This document shows positions 39,001 through 50,111 of a stretch of 64,000 bases of DNA, in pieces. Source of the stretch: Mycteria americana (lineage: Eukaryota > Chordata > Aves > Ciconiiformes > Ciconiidae). How positions within the stretch are numbered: the stretch's first letter is position 1; every line of letters starts with the position of its first letter. The translations under genes were made by a program, and so were the position numbers. The notes under the pieces were generated by a model that was given only the letters and a program-made list of their open reading frames with translations, was not told where the DNA came from and did no database searches. The stretch is from positions 106,626,062 to 106,690,061 of the forward strand of contig NC_134367.1 in the NCBI RefSeq assembly GCF_035582795.1, written 5' to 3'.

Positions 39001-42000
39001 CCAGAAAAGAAAACACAGCCAGACAGACCAGAAACACTGAGCTGTTCAGTTGGGATAAGAAGGCCTCAATACTTGGGAAGCTGAGGATAATGCCACAGAA
39101 ATGTGTGAGGGATGCTACAATGCTCAGTTCTCATGGATGCCAAGAACAGTTTCTAGCACAGAACAAGGGGTTCTATTAGAAATTATCGTAACTATATTAT
39201 TTTTTCATTTCTATTCTATAGAAATTTAAGCATAAAGATCTTGAGCCAAAGGCCACTGGAGGCAGCAGGTCTCTGCATTTACTTCCACACCTACCCAATT
39301 AAGTCAAAACTGGACTCCTATCTTTAAGGTTCTCGGTGGCCTGCGCTGAGGATACCTGAGAGGCTACGCTCTGGGATGAAGATCACAGCTGATAACAACA
39401 GCATGCCCGAACTTTTTAGAATAAGAGTAATTCTGTCTGCATAGGCACGAGTACCTTTGCATAGAACAAGACAAGTCTGTGGAGCGCTTTCCCACAAGAA
39501 CTAAGGATAATACAAAACTTTACTACCTCGTTTAAGCACAAGGTATGTTTCTCTGACCTTGTTTTCTTTTACATTAACCTACTGCACATTTGGGCATGTG
39601 TCTGCGCATTTGTGTTGAAATGCATCACGCAAACTTCTTTCCTGGAGACAAACTGACAACAGGCATACGGCAGACGTCGGTCACTTTGCTTAGCACGTTG
39701 CCGGGATCTGCGCGTTCATTGTAACTCTAGAACAGACCAGGGCAGAAAAGAGCTCTACCACTCCAAAGAGAAACCAAAGGGACGTTCTGTCTTCATTTCG
39801 CTGCTGCTATTTTTGTAACGAGGAATATACAGTAACCACTTCAACTGGGCTGTATCCCAGTATTGTTGATATTTAAACTTTAAGCCAAAAAAATTTTAAT
39901 ACATTTAAAATCTTAGAAAAAAATGTGAGGATTGCAAATCCCTGTGCCATCCTTTTTACAGCTTTTTTTCAGACGTTGGCTCTGCTGCATCCACAGACCA
40001 AGTTTCATGCACTGTCTCTTTAGCCATGGTTTTACTACAGACCTGTACAGGCAGAACGCCAGCTTGTGCCTCTGCTGCTCTTCAGACGCTGCTGACAATG
40101 ATAAACTGGGAGGTAACTGCTGCTTGTCTGGATTGGAAAGATTTTGTAGGCTGGTTACATCTCCAGCGTTCCTTAGACCACAATTTCAATACAGAAAAAC
40201 ATTCAGGCCAAAGTGATGGGAGACAATGACAGTCATTTGAAATGCGGTTTGGCAACAAATTTGCTGACAAATGCTTCGGGATAATGCTTGTGGAGAGAAG
40301 CGTGCTATCAGAGATGTGACTCGTTAATTCAGTCTTGAGGGATGAAGGTTCAGACCCGTCATTTATTCAAACCCATTACAGGACTTAATCTGAAGATTTT
40401 GACGTACTTCCAAGACAAATATGCTACCAAGAGTAAGACATGTTCAATAAGGTGTGTGTACTAGGATCTGAGGACTGTAATTGCCTTCCTGGAAGAGCTT
40501 TTTGCCTATGCAGTTTAATAAACTTCCAGCAGCGTCCCTTCTGACGCAATGAGATTCAGAGATGACTCATGCCAAGCAAATGGTAAGTGTCTTTATCATC
40601 CCATAGCAGACTTGACCAAATGGTTAGTGCTTATTATTGGCAGACACCCTAGGTTTTGAGCCCTACAGTGTAAAACATTAGGAATTATGTCTCCCGTAAA
40701 GCTTGGGCCTCTTCATTAGACATCTTGGGGATGCTCATGGTTTCCTTCTTACTCTGCAGATCATAGCAGAGGCCCAAATTTTTCAGCACAGGGTTTCTCT
40801 TTGCTTGTAACAGTGAATTAGACTGAAATTCTTTCCACATAGCTCTGCTCTGCAGGACAACTTATGATAGAAACAGTAAGTCCAGTACTGTTTGTCCTTA
40901 GCTGGCCCTTAACCAAGACGTACCTATTTTGCCTTTATAATGTTTCCTTGTGAAGCAGTTTCCCCAGCCATGTAATAATTTCTCTCACTCTTTTCTGACC
41001 TCTCTCCAACTTCTAATTTTTCCACCTGATACTGAGGTAGCAAAAGGGATTTGCTATCTTGGTTGCCACCCACATCATTAGGAAAAAAACACGGAATGAC
41101 AGAAGTATAAAGACACACGTCACTGACTGTGCAGGGTAGCGACAACAGAAGAAGTATTTATTTACAAAAATACACGGTGTAGAAATTAAGTAGCATTTTA
41201 AAGATTTTAAAATCTGCAAAATACTGAAGAATACTCTACATGTAACACTTTTTTTCCTGTCGTAATTTTTTTCTGAGGCACCATCATATGATAATTGAGC
41301 TTTAAAAAACCAACAAAGTCATCTTGAAATCAAACCACCACTCTGAGCTCATTAATACCTAGGTATAGCATTGCCTTGCACCTCATTTACAATATGCCAC
41401 CATTCCTTATTTTAATACATGTTTATGCAGACAGACACTCTGTCAGTGGAGGTGCAGAGGAGTGCAGTATTTCATCCATATGATCATGCTTAATGATTAT
41501 GACCTAAGACAGTAAGTGTTTTGGGCAAATCTTCTCAAATACATTACTAGCTATACTCATATCTATAGACATACTTTTCAATGTCCAAGGTTATTTGCAC
41601 TGCACCTTTAGGGCTGCAAGGAGTCCTGGATCTTCTGCCTACCAGCATATTTAATTGTTAAATAACAGCAGTTCTTGATAATGAACTTTCATTAGCTTAG
41701 CTTGGAGTGCTTTTAAGTAAGAAGTTTCCTGAGAACATTTGCTTCTTTTACAGTTTTAGTGTTCTAGTTGGTGTTTTTTCAAGACATATTTCTTACAGAT
41801 GCATCAAACTGAGTACTTGGATGACCGGTAGGGTTACAGTCTGGCCTTAAAATCTGTGTGTTTATTTACTGCTTGTGAAGTGACAGAAACTTCGTGATAC
41901 TAAGATAAGAAATTCTCTAACCTAACATAAGAGGGATTTTTTTTTCTACACGTGGTGGGTAGTCTGCTCTTCTGAACACCCAGTGCTAAAAAGCATTACT

Positions 42001-43162
42001 ACCATTAAAAGGAAGGGATTTCAGTATATCAACTGAACATAAGTTTGCAAAAATTTCTAGCATCCTAAACTCTTAATGTGAAAAATTTGTAAAAGAATGT
42101 AAATGATAGTCAGTGATCTAGGACTTAAGCCATTCATGCTAAGCTGTAGATCACTGTAGTTTCGGGGGATACAATAATTATCACGTGGAGGTTAACATCC
42201 CAGCACGTCCCAGAAGAGACCTGTGGCAGAACATGTCATTTTGAACACGCAGAAGAAAAGCAGAATTGTTTACAAAGGGTCCATGACCTACCCACCTATC
42301 TGGGCCCCATGTGCCTTTTGGTGTCCAAGGAGGTTTGAGCTCATCCCTTCTACAGATTTAGCTAGTGCAGAGCAACCTTAAAGATTGAGAACACCCTCCC
42401 GTAAGCTCTAGTGTACAAAAAATGCATTCAAAATAGTATGTGGCATCAGTGCAAAAATGGTAAATGTTTAAGAGGATGTAGTAAATGCTCACCTCTTTTT
42501 TTTTTTTTAATTTGACTGAGTGAAAAGACAACAAAAGATAATTTCAATTTTTCATTCCTCCCCATGTTAAAAACTGTCCTCCTTTTGGGCCTTGAAGCAA
42601 TGTCTGAAAGTGCGGACAAGTTTTCTTAGGGGTATCAGCGCTGCGAAGGCAAGACTCCAAATTCTTCTTCCCACCACGCAATCTACAGCAAATACAACAT
42701 GAATTTATTTTTATCATTGCCACGTTCGCTGTGGCTCCCAAAGGCGGAGAAGAGTAGCCAGCAGAGAATAACCAGCCTGGGCTCCGCCGGGTTTGAGCTT
42801 TTGCAGGGGTACTCTCCACGCTTCGGCTGAGATCGCCTTTCTCAAGGTACGGAAACGTGAGGCCACGTATCAGAGTCTGGGTGGCGGCCACCCCAAGATG
42901 GCATCTCTGAAGGCCACAACAGCCGGCGGAGGAGAGGCCCTCAGGCTCTCGCTGGGCTTTGCCTGCTGCTGGAAGGAGCAGCGACCCAGCGCCCGAGACC
43001 CACGGACCTCCCCGGGCCCGAGGGAGAGGAGAAGCCCAGGCAGACCTCTCTGCTTTAGTTATTTTTTTATTTCTGCCGCTTGTTCAGGGAAAAAACCCAG
43101 CAGCCGCTGCCTGCTCTGCTCTGTCGAGGGGCCTACGCGCCTTTTCAGTCCCGCGGCCCGCC

Positions 43163-43241
43163 CCGGAAACCGCCGCCGCTCGCCTGCCCGGAACCTTTAG
43201 AGCCGGAACGCAGATTCGCAGCGCGAGAGCTGGGCCGGAAG
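43163..43241 (+). promoter_or_regulatory. Cluster of four ETS-type CCGGAA sites
   Basis: CCGGAA cores, all in the same orientation, occur at 43163, 43188, 43203 and 43235; the last is the full CCGGAAG form preferred by GABPA/ELK proteins. Four cores within 80 bases, ending 27 bases before the start codon, are typical of TATA-less promoters of ribosome-biogenesis and mitochondrial genes. The motifs are seen directly; binding is inferred. Confidence 0.55.
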
Positions 43242-43264
43242 ACGATCCCAGGTGGATCCTGGTG

Positions 43265-43275
43265 AAGATGGCGGC
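43265..43275 (+). promoter_or_regulatory. YY1-type motif overlapping the RRP15 start codon
   Basis: AAGATGGCGGC matches the known YY1 consensus exactly, and its ATG is the inferred translation start. YY1 sites at this place, just downstream of transcription start, are common in housekeeping genes whose proteins begin with Met-Ala-Ala. A second, shorter AAGATGGC lies at 42895-42902 near the left edge of the island. Confidence 0.6.
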
Positions 43276-43331
43276 CGCCGTGGAGGGCCCACGTGGATGC
43301 GGGGCTGCGGTGGGCGAGGAGGCGGACAGCG
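43268..43331 (+). CDS. RRP15: RRP15 coding exon 1
   Basis: This exon holds 64 coding bases: residues 1-21 plus the first base of codon 22. It starts [10 protein letters not shown] and ends in GACAGCG just before a GTAACG donor. The final G joins AT TCT of exon 2 to make Asp, so the acidic stretch continues without a break. The start codon lies inside a YY1-type AAGATGGCGGC motif, and a CACGTG E-box falls within the coding part. The exon is very GC-rich and sits in the CpG island. The donor is somewhat weaker than consensus at +5/+6, but the phase fit with exon 2 supports it. Confidence 0.9.
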
Positions 43332-46300
43332 GTAACGGGCGCTGCTTCCCCAACGGGTCCCTCTGTGCTCGGCCGGGCTTCTGAGGCTTCCTCGGCCCCG
43401 CCGTGCGCTGCCTCCGGTGCCGGCGGCCGCTCCTCTCTGCCCTGTCCGAGCCCCTCCTTCCTCCCCTCTGGAGCCTGGGCCGAGGGTTGGAGCCTGTTGG
43501 CGTGGGGCGGCGGGAGCTAAGGCCCCGGCCCAGCCGCCTGCCGAAGCCCCTTCCTGGTGGGGTGGAGGCAGTAGGGCGAGGGGTGCCCGCGGGCTTTGCT
43601 TGCGGGGTTCCGTGGGGCTGGCTTTCCCGCGGTGCCTGGCGTTGTGCCTGGCGGTGTGCCTGCTCCCTGCCCGCCGGCCTGTCCTCCCTGCGCTGACACT
43701 GTTGGTTTTTCTGTTTTTCTCTACTTAGCCCGCGGAATACCAACAGCAGCTTGTTTATGCCCTGGGCTCACCAAAGTAACGCTCCCTGCCGTGTGTCTCC
43801 GGGTTACCCCGTTCTTGGGTGTGTGTGTGGGGTGATTGACGAGCTCTGGGGTGCGATGAGCTGTGTGTTTGCTTGTGTCTGTCTGTCTGTACGAGACGGG
43901 GATCTGCTTCCTGCTCCGAGGGAAACCCGTGAGATAACGCCATGAGATACGCCAGTTACAGTAATCCACCAGGAGAGCACGGAGTGTAAACACATTCATA
44001 GACCATCCTTTGATACACGGTTCTCCACTCATTCTTGCCTCTTCGTGTGTTGTGAGAGTATACCTAACTAGTTGTGATTGCTTATTAATTATATCATGTA
44101 ATTAGATTTTTTTTTTTCTTTATTCTGAGAGGAATCAAGGTTGTGGCCATTTGGAGCCCTAGCTCGCAGTGCTTCTGTTTGGTTTGAGGGTCAAAACTGA
44201 ACCCAAGGGGAAGCCTTCTGTGGGAGCTTCTTTCAGAGCTTGTATTGTTATTTTTATCTGTATGTGTCTACACCTAGATCACTGAGTAAGTTTAGAAGAA
44301 CAAAGTATGGAGAAGTATATGTATATTTGCCACACACACACAATTAGTATTTTTTATATTAAATCTATGCCGGACTTCAATCTTTGCAATTTAGAATAGA
44401 GCCCCAGTTCCTACTTTTGGTAGAGTTAATCTAGTTTAAATTACTTTGAAATACCTCTGCTTTATCTCATGCTGTTGACAGATCTTCTGATGCATTAAAG
44501 AACAAGTCATGGCTGGTTGTTGAAGCCTTGTTCATCTTTCTGTAATTGTTGAAAGCAAAATGTTGTTGGTATTATCCAGCATTATCATCCTATTTTATTG
44601 GCAGAAAATATTATGTAAAGGAGACTAATACATGCTTTTGCAATTTTCCATTTTATAAGTCTGATCTGGTTTTTATGGCAAACTGTGGAATTTGGTCCTA
44701 AGCAGTGTGTGGAATTCAGGTTTGGACTTTTGGTAGCTGTTAGCTTTTGTATGTATAAAAAGTCACAAGTAGGGGTTAATTCCTTGTTTAAAAACGAGAT
44801 AGCAGTATTCTAGCATGGACAAGGCTTAGGGGTGAAAACTTGACAAATTGTTTCACATGTAGGAACCAGGATGCGGTGATGCACCCGCATTGGTTTGAAT
44901 TTTTAAAAAAAATTTGGAAATCAGGATATGGAGGTGCACTGATACCGTAAAAGGGATGCCTTTAGTAGTTTCTGAATGTGTTGAACAAATTTGCCACTTG
45001 TAAGTTTCCAATTTATAGTAAGGACTGTTGAAAAATACCTGTAACACATCCTGCATGGGGTGTGATGCAACACTGTGTTCACCTTGGTGGTAGTAAAAAT
45101 CATACTATATAGATAATGAGCAAGTATTCAGTAAGTATTTCTCTTTCACATTTGTGATGTAAACATATAATCTTGCTTCCTTCCATTATGATAACTAAAT
45201 GCTCTCAGAGCCTCTAAACACACCTGGGCATTACAGGCTTTGTTTTAAAATGGTTAACACCATTGTTTAGCTGCTACATTGGGTTTTTTTCCTGGTTCGA
45301 AAAGGCAGAGTAATGAGTCTGGCAACAGAGTGTATGTTTGTTTGTTAAGTAATTATATAGGCAATTGATTAATAAGGAATATCATTAATAGCTGTCTGCA
45401 TGGTTTTATGGAAAAACAGATTTTGTGAAGCAGTCCTGCCTTCATTCTCTTAATGATTTGATTGATAAAGGTCGTTCACGGGATATAGTAGTGCTTGCAA
45501 AGTAAAGTACTTGGCTCGGTAGTATTTAACATTGTGTTTTAAAAATACTCTTTCTAAAGTAGTGTGAGAGTGGTAGGTGGATGAAAACCAGTCAGCTGGT
45601 ATCTCAGAGTTGGTGGGGAGATGTCCCCTTGCTGGTGGGACTGCAGAGGTGTCAGAAACCATCCTCCTTCTGTCCGACACTTGATTTGCGGCCTTGAAAG
45701 TTGTATATAAGGTACTTAATTTAAAACTTTTGGGTGGCACAAGTATTAGTGGAATGGTAGTTAATAGTGACAGGACACTTGTATGCTCTGCTCTTGATTA
45801 TGTGATGAAGTGGGTCCACTGAAATAATCAAACGTATTTTAGCATACCCTAAACTTGCATCCCGTTTCATTCTAGTTAATCATCTGCACTGTTAAAGACT
45901 TTATTTTTGCTATTTGACCCACTGAGCAGACTAATGAGGGAAGTGGTAGGTTCTTCATGTGTTTGATTTTCTGTCTGGTTGGCTGTTCTCTCCTGTCTTG
46001 CTGTTGCTTGATTCCAAACTTCCGTATTTTAACTTTAATTCCGTTCTTTTTTGTTTTGAAGGGGGCATAGGGTAAGGAAATTTGAATTTGGGGGTGTTTT
46101 ATTAGCGTATCAAGAACTTGAGCAGTTACTTATACCAGAAAAGATCAGCGCCTCTGGTTTCTTTTGAGCTGCCTGACAACTGTCTTGATTCTGTATTTCA
46201 CAAAGGCATCTCCCCTGTGTTCGTTATGCTTAGGTAATCGTATTTTTGCTGGCATTATTTTCCTTGAGCAGATTTTGCTTTCATGTAAAAAATGCCTCCC

Positions 46301-49300
46301 TACCTTCAATTTAATCCATGTGGCTGTTTGCATTTAAGCACTAGATGTCACTGTTGCAGTTTGTATGTAAGTATGTACATACATATATATATACATACAT
46401 ATATGCATGTATATGCATTTATAAATTATAATTTTTGAACTGGAAAACATAGTTTTTTCCCAAAACTGACCACTCCTAAACATAAAAATATCCATTAATC
46501 TAATAATAAATATCCAAAGCTGCCTTTTCCCTTCCACCCAACCTCTTAAATCACTTTAAATCATCACTGAGATGAGCAACCACTTGCACTGGATACTTTC
46601 TCATAAATTCATTATGGTGGTGTATGCCTGCTTGAGGAATTAATTGTAACAGCAAGCAGTACCTGGTCCTGAACTTGGATGACATTTACATACAGAACAA
46701 ATTACGCTAGTGATGGATCCTTACTAGAAACAAAACTCCTGATACTTTTTTTTGTTCCCTTTTTTTTACCCCTAGATTCTGAGTTAAGCTCAGAACTTCC
46801 AGAAGACAGCTACTCTTCAGGAGGTGAAGCCCTGGACGGTGATGATGAAGATGAAACAGCAGCCCTTGGCAATGTGGTTGAAGAGGCAGCAAGCTCCAAA
46901 GCTGGCCCAAGTGCAGGCTGGGCAGATGCCATGGCAAAAGTGCTCAACAAAAAGATTCCACAAAATAAGTCCACCATCTTGGCCAAGAATAAAAAACTGG
47001 AGAAGGAGAGAGAAAAGGAAAAACAAGAAAGGCTGGAGAAGAGGATGAAGGTGAGAAAAAGATGCAGTATTTCATTATGCGATCACTGTCAGGCGGGGAT
47101 ACATGCAAGATTCCCTCAGCGGGGATTTGGGAGAGTGCTCTGAGACTGTCTCAGTTTTGGAATCTCTCCTCCACAGTGATCTCAAGTAGCTTCAGTTTTT
47201 TTACTTTCCAGATGGTCATGCTGTAGGGCTCTTTCCCTTACTGCTTTTTCTGGGCCATCAGGCAGGCTGATCTTTGGCAGCAGGACTGTTCCAATCTGTC
47301 AGCTTAAGGTGTTTTTGTTGTTGAGAGGGTGAAAGCAGTTCCTTTAAGCTTAGTTTTCCAATTGCTGTTGTTAATTTGGGGTATAATTCACTTTGTCGGC
47401 ATTACAAGTTGAAATAGTTCCCTTCTCATCGAAAGTGAAAGGGAGAAAGAGAAGGAAACTGCTTTCATTTTTAAATTTTGCTGCGACTTCCAAAATCAAA
47501 GGCCTCTAGGTTGAGATTGCAGTAATCATTGATGTGGTTGTGAGTCATTGTTTGCTCCCCTCGATTTTCCTGGTAGGAGTCTTCTGTTACAGTGTCCATG
47601 CCCTAAATTGCTTCTGGTTCTGAACTGTTACAAAGAAAACAGAACTATGTTGGCAATTAAGTCATTTGTTTGTGTGTCTTTAATGGAACTTCTAATTCCA
47701 GGCTGTGATTGATTTACCTTCAGGCTAAAAATACATTAATAGTTTTAATGTGTCATCTTACCAGTTCTGTTTCAATGGGATAACCAGGTTATCCACCTGA
47801 TGGTCTGGGACACGATGTGGTTAGACCACGGCCTGCCTTTTTGATACAGAGACCTTCAGTATGGCATCTGCTCAGTTATGGTTGTCCTAAATACCTGTTC
47901 TCGTCCAGTAAATATGTGGGAGTACTGCAAAGCAGAGGTGGGCTGCAGGTCCCCAAACTGATTTGTTTACCCTTAGAAAAACTTTAGAACAGTGTGCCTT
48001 TTATTAATTTCTTGCTGATGGACACCAGAATAGGGCAGCTTTTTTGATAAAAGGCCAAACATGATCATAAATTCACAAATTTGCAGTAGTCTGCCTGGAA
48101 TTATAAAGATAAGGACTCTGAAATTCCATTGAAGACTTGCATAAAACAGACTTAATGCAACATCACCAGGCCTAGAACAGTCTTAAATTGTTAAAAGAGG
48201 AAAAAAATATTTCACTACCTTACTCCTGAAGCAGAGGCTGGGGAAATACAGCGTTCTGCTATTGTAGCAGAAGTAAAGCTGGTGGTGTTGTGGCCCCTGG
48301 TAATGGGAAAGCAGATCGGTTTGGTTTTGAAACAGAGCACCTCAAAAACCAGACAAAAATCAGTGTTGTACACAGGAGTTGTTGTCCGGTGGGCAGTTGG
48401 TGCTCTTCCTGGTGTTTGAGTTCTGCCCATTGTAGTCTTTGCCATGCATCACTGTCAGTCACAAAGCTGTACCGTGATTAATTTCGCGGGGGAAGTCAAA
48501 TTCCCAAGGCTCAAAATACGACATGCCTGTCTTGATAGACCCAAGATTTTATTATGTATAAACTTCTCTGTGATCAGCTTGTGAAGTGTTGGAGTTGAAG
48601 GCTGTCTTTGAATAATTTCCTTGTCTGTAGCAGTCAGTGTGAAAGCATTTTGAGTTTTTCTAGACTCCTTTTGCTTGTCTTGAGGCAGAGGTATCACTCT
48701 GGTGCGACTCTATTCTAGTTTTTGATACAGAAGGCAAGTGACTCTGAAATTTGACTGTGGCCCCTGGTGTGTCAAGGCAAGAGACTTGCCTCAGACCTGT
48801 TGTCCAGCCCCATAATGGAGCTCCCCTTGCCCTCAAAGCAAACTGAGCTTTGTTGATTTGTCTTTTTCTTTCCTCCTGCTACGTACTCTATCAGACTATG
48901 CTGCATTCTCAAATCCTCCATGTTGTTTCACGTAACTATATTTATAACGCAGCTTGATAAAAAGCGGGAGTGGGAAATGATGTGCCGAGTGAAGCCAGAT
49001 GTTGTCAAAGACCGAGACAGAGAAAGAAATCTTCAGAGAATTGCCACGAGGTAAGAGTTTTTCTGAATGCTTTCCTTAAATATATGTATATCGAAAAGAG
49101 GAGGAAAAGGGGAAGAAAAGGCCTGCACAGGTAATCTGTTTCCAATCAGATTGAACTCTTAAGAAGTGACTAGCAGGAGCCAAGTGATTTATATACAGGT
49201 CTGCATTGTACAGTATCAAGTTCAACAAAAGATTTCAGAAGCTTTATGAAAGAGTAAAACTTTAGATGAGAATGTAATGTTTGCTTAACAAAAGTGCTTT

Positions 49301-50111
49301 GTTGGATCCCCTCATTTTGTTAATTTAATGCTTGAAAAATGCAGAACAGTTGTTTCTACTACTCTGTTTTTTCCTTCTCCGCAGAGGATTCACCAGATCC
49401 ACGGCTGTTAAGTTCAGTTGCCTGTGCTGCGTTGTGGTAGTTTGGAGTCATAGAACTGGTTGAATACCTTGATGTGTTGTCTGTATCTGTCTCCTTACTC
49501 ATTCCTCTGCCTTGTCCCCCTACTTCAGCTGCTTTTAAGATCTTGCCTGAGGAATTTTAATAGCTGATTGTAGGACAAGTAACATGCTTCTGGGGATGAA
49601 ACATGCTCTTGCACTGATCTCAGTGCCACGTTACCATGCTTACTTCGGTGTCTGAATAGTTATTTGTGGATTTGTTTGTTACTGGTTCCTAGCAATAAGT
49701 GTGAAGGAAGAACGAAAATTGGAAGTCTCTTATGTTGTAGTAAATGTTACTTCTTAACTGAATTGAGGTTCTAAGTAACCACTTTGGGGAGCCAGAAGCC
49801 ATCCAGTATCTGTGCCAATCAGTTGCTTTGGTAGAGGGCTCATTTCTGTAAAGGGAACTTGAGTTAAAAACTTTGTTTTGTTTTGTTGTTTTTTTTCCCC
49901 CCATCCCAGAGGTGTTGTACAATTATTTAATGCTGTCAGGACGCATCAAAAGAATGTTGATGAGAAGGTGAAGAAAGCTGGGAGCTCTGACAGGCAGCGT
50001 GCTAAACTGCTGTCATCTGTTTCAAAGAAAGATTTCATCAATGTTTTAAGAAACATGGAGGGTGCTAAAGGAAGCAAGAATCCTGCTGGAAAGGCTACAA
50101 AAAGTAAACAG
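43268..50111 (+). CDS. RRP15: RRP15, ribosomal RNA processing protein 15 homolog (partial gene, coding exons 1-4 of probably 5)
   Basis: RRP15 is a nucleolar protein of pre-60S particles; the yeast protein is needed for 27S pre-rRNA processing towards 25S and 5.8S rRNA. Four exons (43268-43331, 46776-47050, 48953-49050, 49910-50111) join in frame to give 213 residues. In order: a short Ala/Glu start, an acidic Ser/Asp/Glu segment (about residues 20-60), the family block [13 protein letters not shown] (69-81), a Lys/Glu-rich probable coiled coil (92-119), [12 protein letters not shown] (120-131), and GVVQLFNAV followed by [10 protein letters not shown] (147-193). These match what I recall of vertebrate RRP15. 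The human protein is about 282 residues; the missing end is the C-terminal exon, not seen before the window edge. The start at 43268 is chosen because it has A at -3 and G at +4 and gives the family's MAAA beginning; the frame stays open upstream. All introns are GT-AG. Identification is strong; only completeness is in doubt. Confidence 0.95.
43290..43295. promoter_or_regulatory. Canonical E-box CACGTG in coding exon 1
   Basis: The palindrome CACGTG lies 22 bases into the coding sequence, inside the CpG island. CACGTG in CpG islands downstream of the start is the classic MYC/MAX or USF site, and ribosome-biogenesis genes are established MYC targets. The site is seen; regulation of this gene by MYC is inferred. 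Confidence 0.5.
43332..46775 (+). other. RRP15: RRP15 intron 1
   Basis: This GT-AG intron is about 3.4 kb. The first 0.5 kb is GC-rich and G-skewed, with several runs of three or four G (43559-43617). The middle is ordinary AT-rich DNA, including a short CA run near 44,333. Near its 3' end is an AT/TACATA microsatellite. I see no exon or RNA gene in it. Confidence 0.85.
46362..46420. repeat. AT-rich TACATA/ATGTAT microsatellite
   Basis: TATGTA, TACATA, (AT)n and GCATGTATATGC units form a nearly self-complementary tract about 0.36 kb before coding exon 2. Confidence 0.8.
46776..47050 (+). CDS. RRP15: RRP15 coding exon 2
   Basis: This exon is 275 bases and encodes residues 22-113. A long pyrimidine tract ending in CCCCTAG precedes it, and AAG|GTGAGA closes it. 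It carries the acidic Ser/Asp/Glu region, the diagnostic [13 protein letters not shown] block (residues 69-81), and a highly charged Lys/Glu/Arg segment likely to form a helix. It ends at a codon boundary (phase 0). Translation past the donor runs into unrelated sequence and a stop near 47143, which confirms the exon end. Confidence 0.95.
47051..48952 (+). other. RRP15: RRP15 intron 2
   Basis: This GT-AG intron is about 1.9 kb, between two exons of matching phase. It has unremarkable composition. I see no recognisable repeat, RNA gene or open frame of interest. Confidence 0.85.
48953..49050 (+). CDS. RRP15: RRP15 coding exon 3
   Basis: This exon is 98 bases and is too short to stand out as an open frame; I found it by protein similarity. 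The acceptor is TTTATAACGCAG and the donor ACGAG|GTAAGA. Its 32 full codons read [18 protein letters not shown] and continue to the NLQRIAT segment (residues 114-145), the most conserved part of the family. The last two bases, AG, join A of exon 4 to form Arg146. Both splice sites and both phases agree with the neighbouring exons. Confidence 0.94.
49051..49909 (+). other. RRP15: RRP15 intron 3
   Basis: This short GT-AG intron (859 bases) has a strong GTAAGA donor and a long T/C tract before the CATCCCAG acceptor. Nothing else is recognised in it. Confidence 0.85.
49910..50111 (+). CDS. RRP15: RRP15 coding exon 4
   Basis: This exon is 202 bases. The acceptor is a T-rich then C-rich tract ending CATCCCAG; the donor is AAACAG|GTAGGC. 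It completes Arg146 and encodes residues 147-213: [20 protein letters not shown], then [10 protein letters not shown] and a basic Lys/Gly/Ala/Ser tail ending KSKQ. It ends in phase 0. Vertebrate RRP15 continues after this point with a short acidic linker and a conserved W..LRDDFMMG-type block, which must lie in a further exon downstream. Confidence 0.95.

Larger units (their letters stand above)
32690..42880. other. Intergenic DNA upstream of RRP15, no gene seen
   Basis: AT-rich DNA with the L3-like LINE relic at 34.5 kb, the old repeat at 35.5 kb, the GGA tract at 36.0 kb and scattered homopolymers. CACGTG E-boxes occur at 41949-41954 and 42182-42187, within 1.3 kb of the promoter. No exon is recognised. 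Confidence 0.55.
42880..43830. promoter_or_regulatory. RRP15: CpG-island promoter of RRP15
   Basis: CG dinucleotides and GC content rise sharply from about 42,880 and fall away after about 43,830, in contrast to the AT-rich flanks. The island spans the presumed transcription start, coding exon 1 and the first 0.5 kb of intron 1. I see no TATA box at a suitable distance, as expected for a dispersed housekeeping promoter. The exact start of transcription cannot be read from sequence. A pyrimidine run around 43,138-43,146, of the kind seen at TOP-type starts, is one possibility. Confidence 0.85.

Noticed and set aside
42544..42891. Divergent gene sharing the CpG island on the - strand
   Set aside because: The frame begins with a GTG rather than ATG and shows no known protein; there is no independent evidence of a divergent transcript.
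42959..43267. N-terminal extension of RRP15 in the open upstream frame
   Set aside because: The ATG at 43268 has the better context and the family's MAAA start; the upstream residues are Pro/Arg/Ala-rich and unlike RRP15.
43084..43743. 219-codon open frame on the - strand across the CpG island
   Set aside because: It is antisense to RRP15 exon 1 and made mainly of Arg, Pro, Gly and Ala, as expected from GC-rich DNA lacking stop codons.
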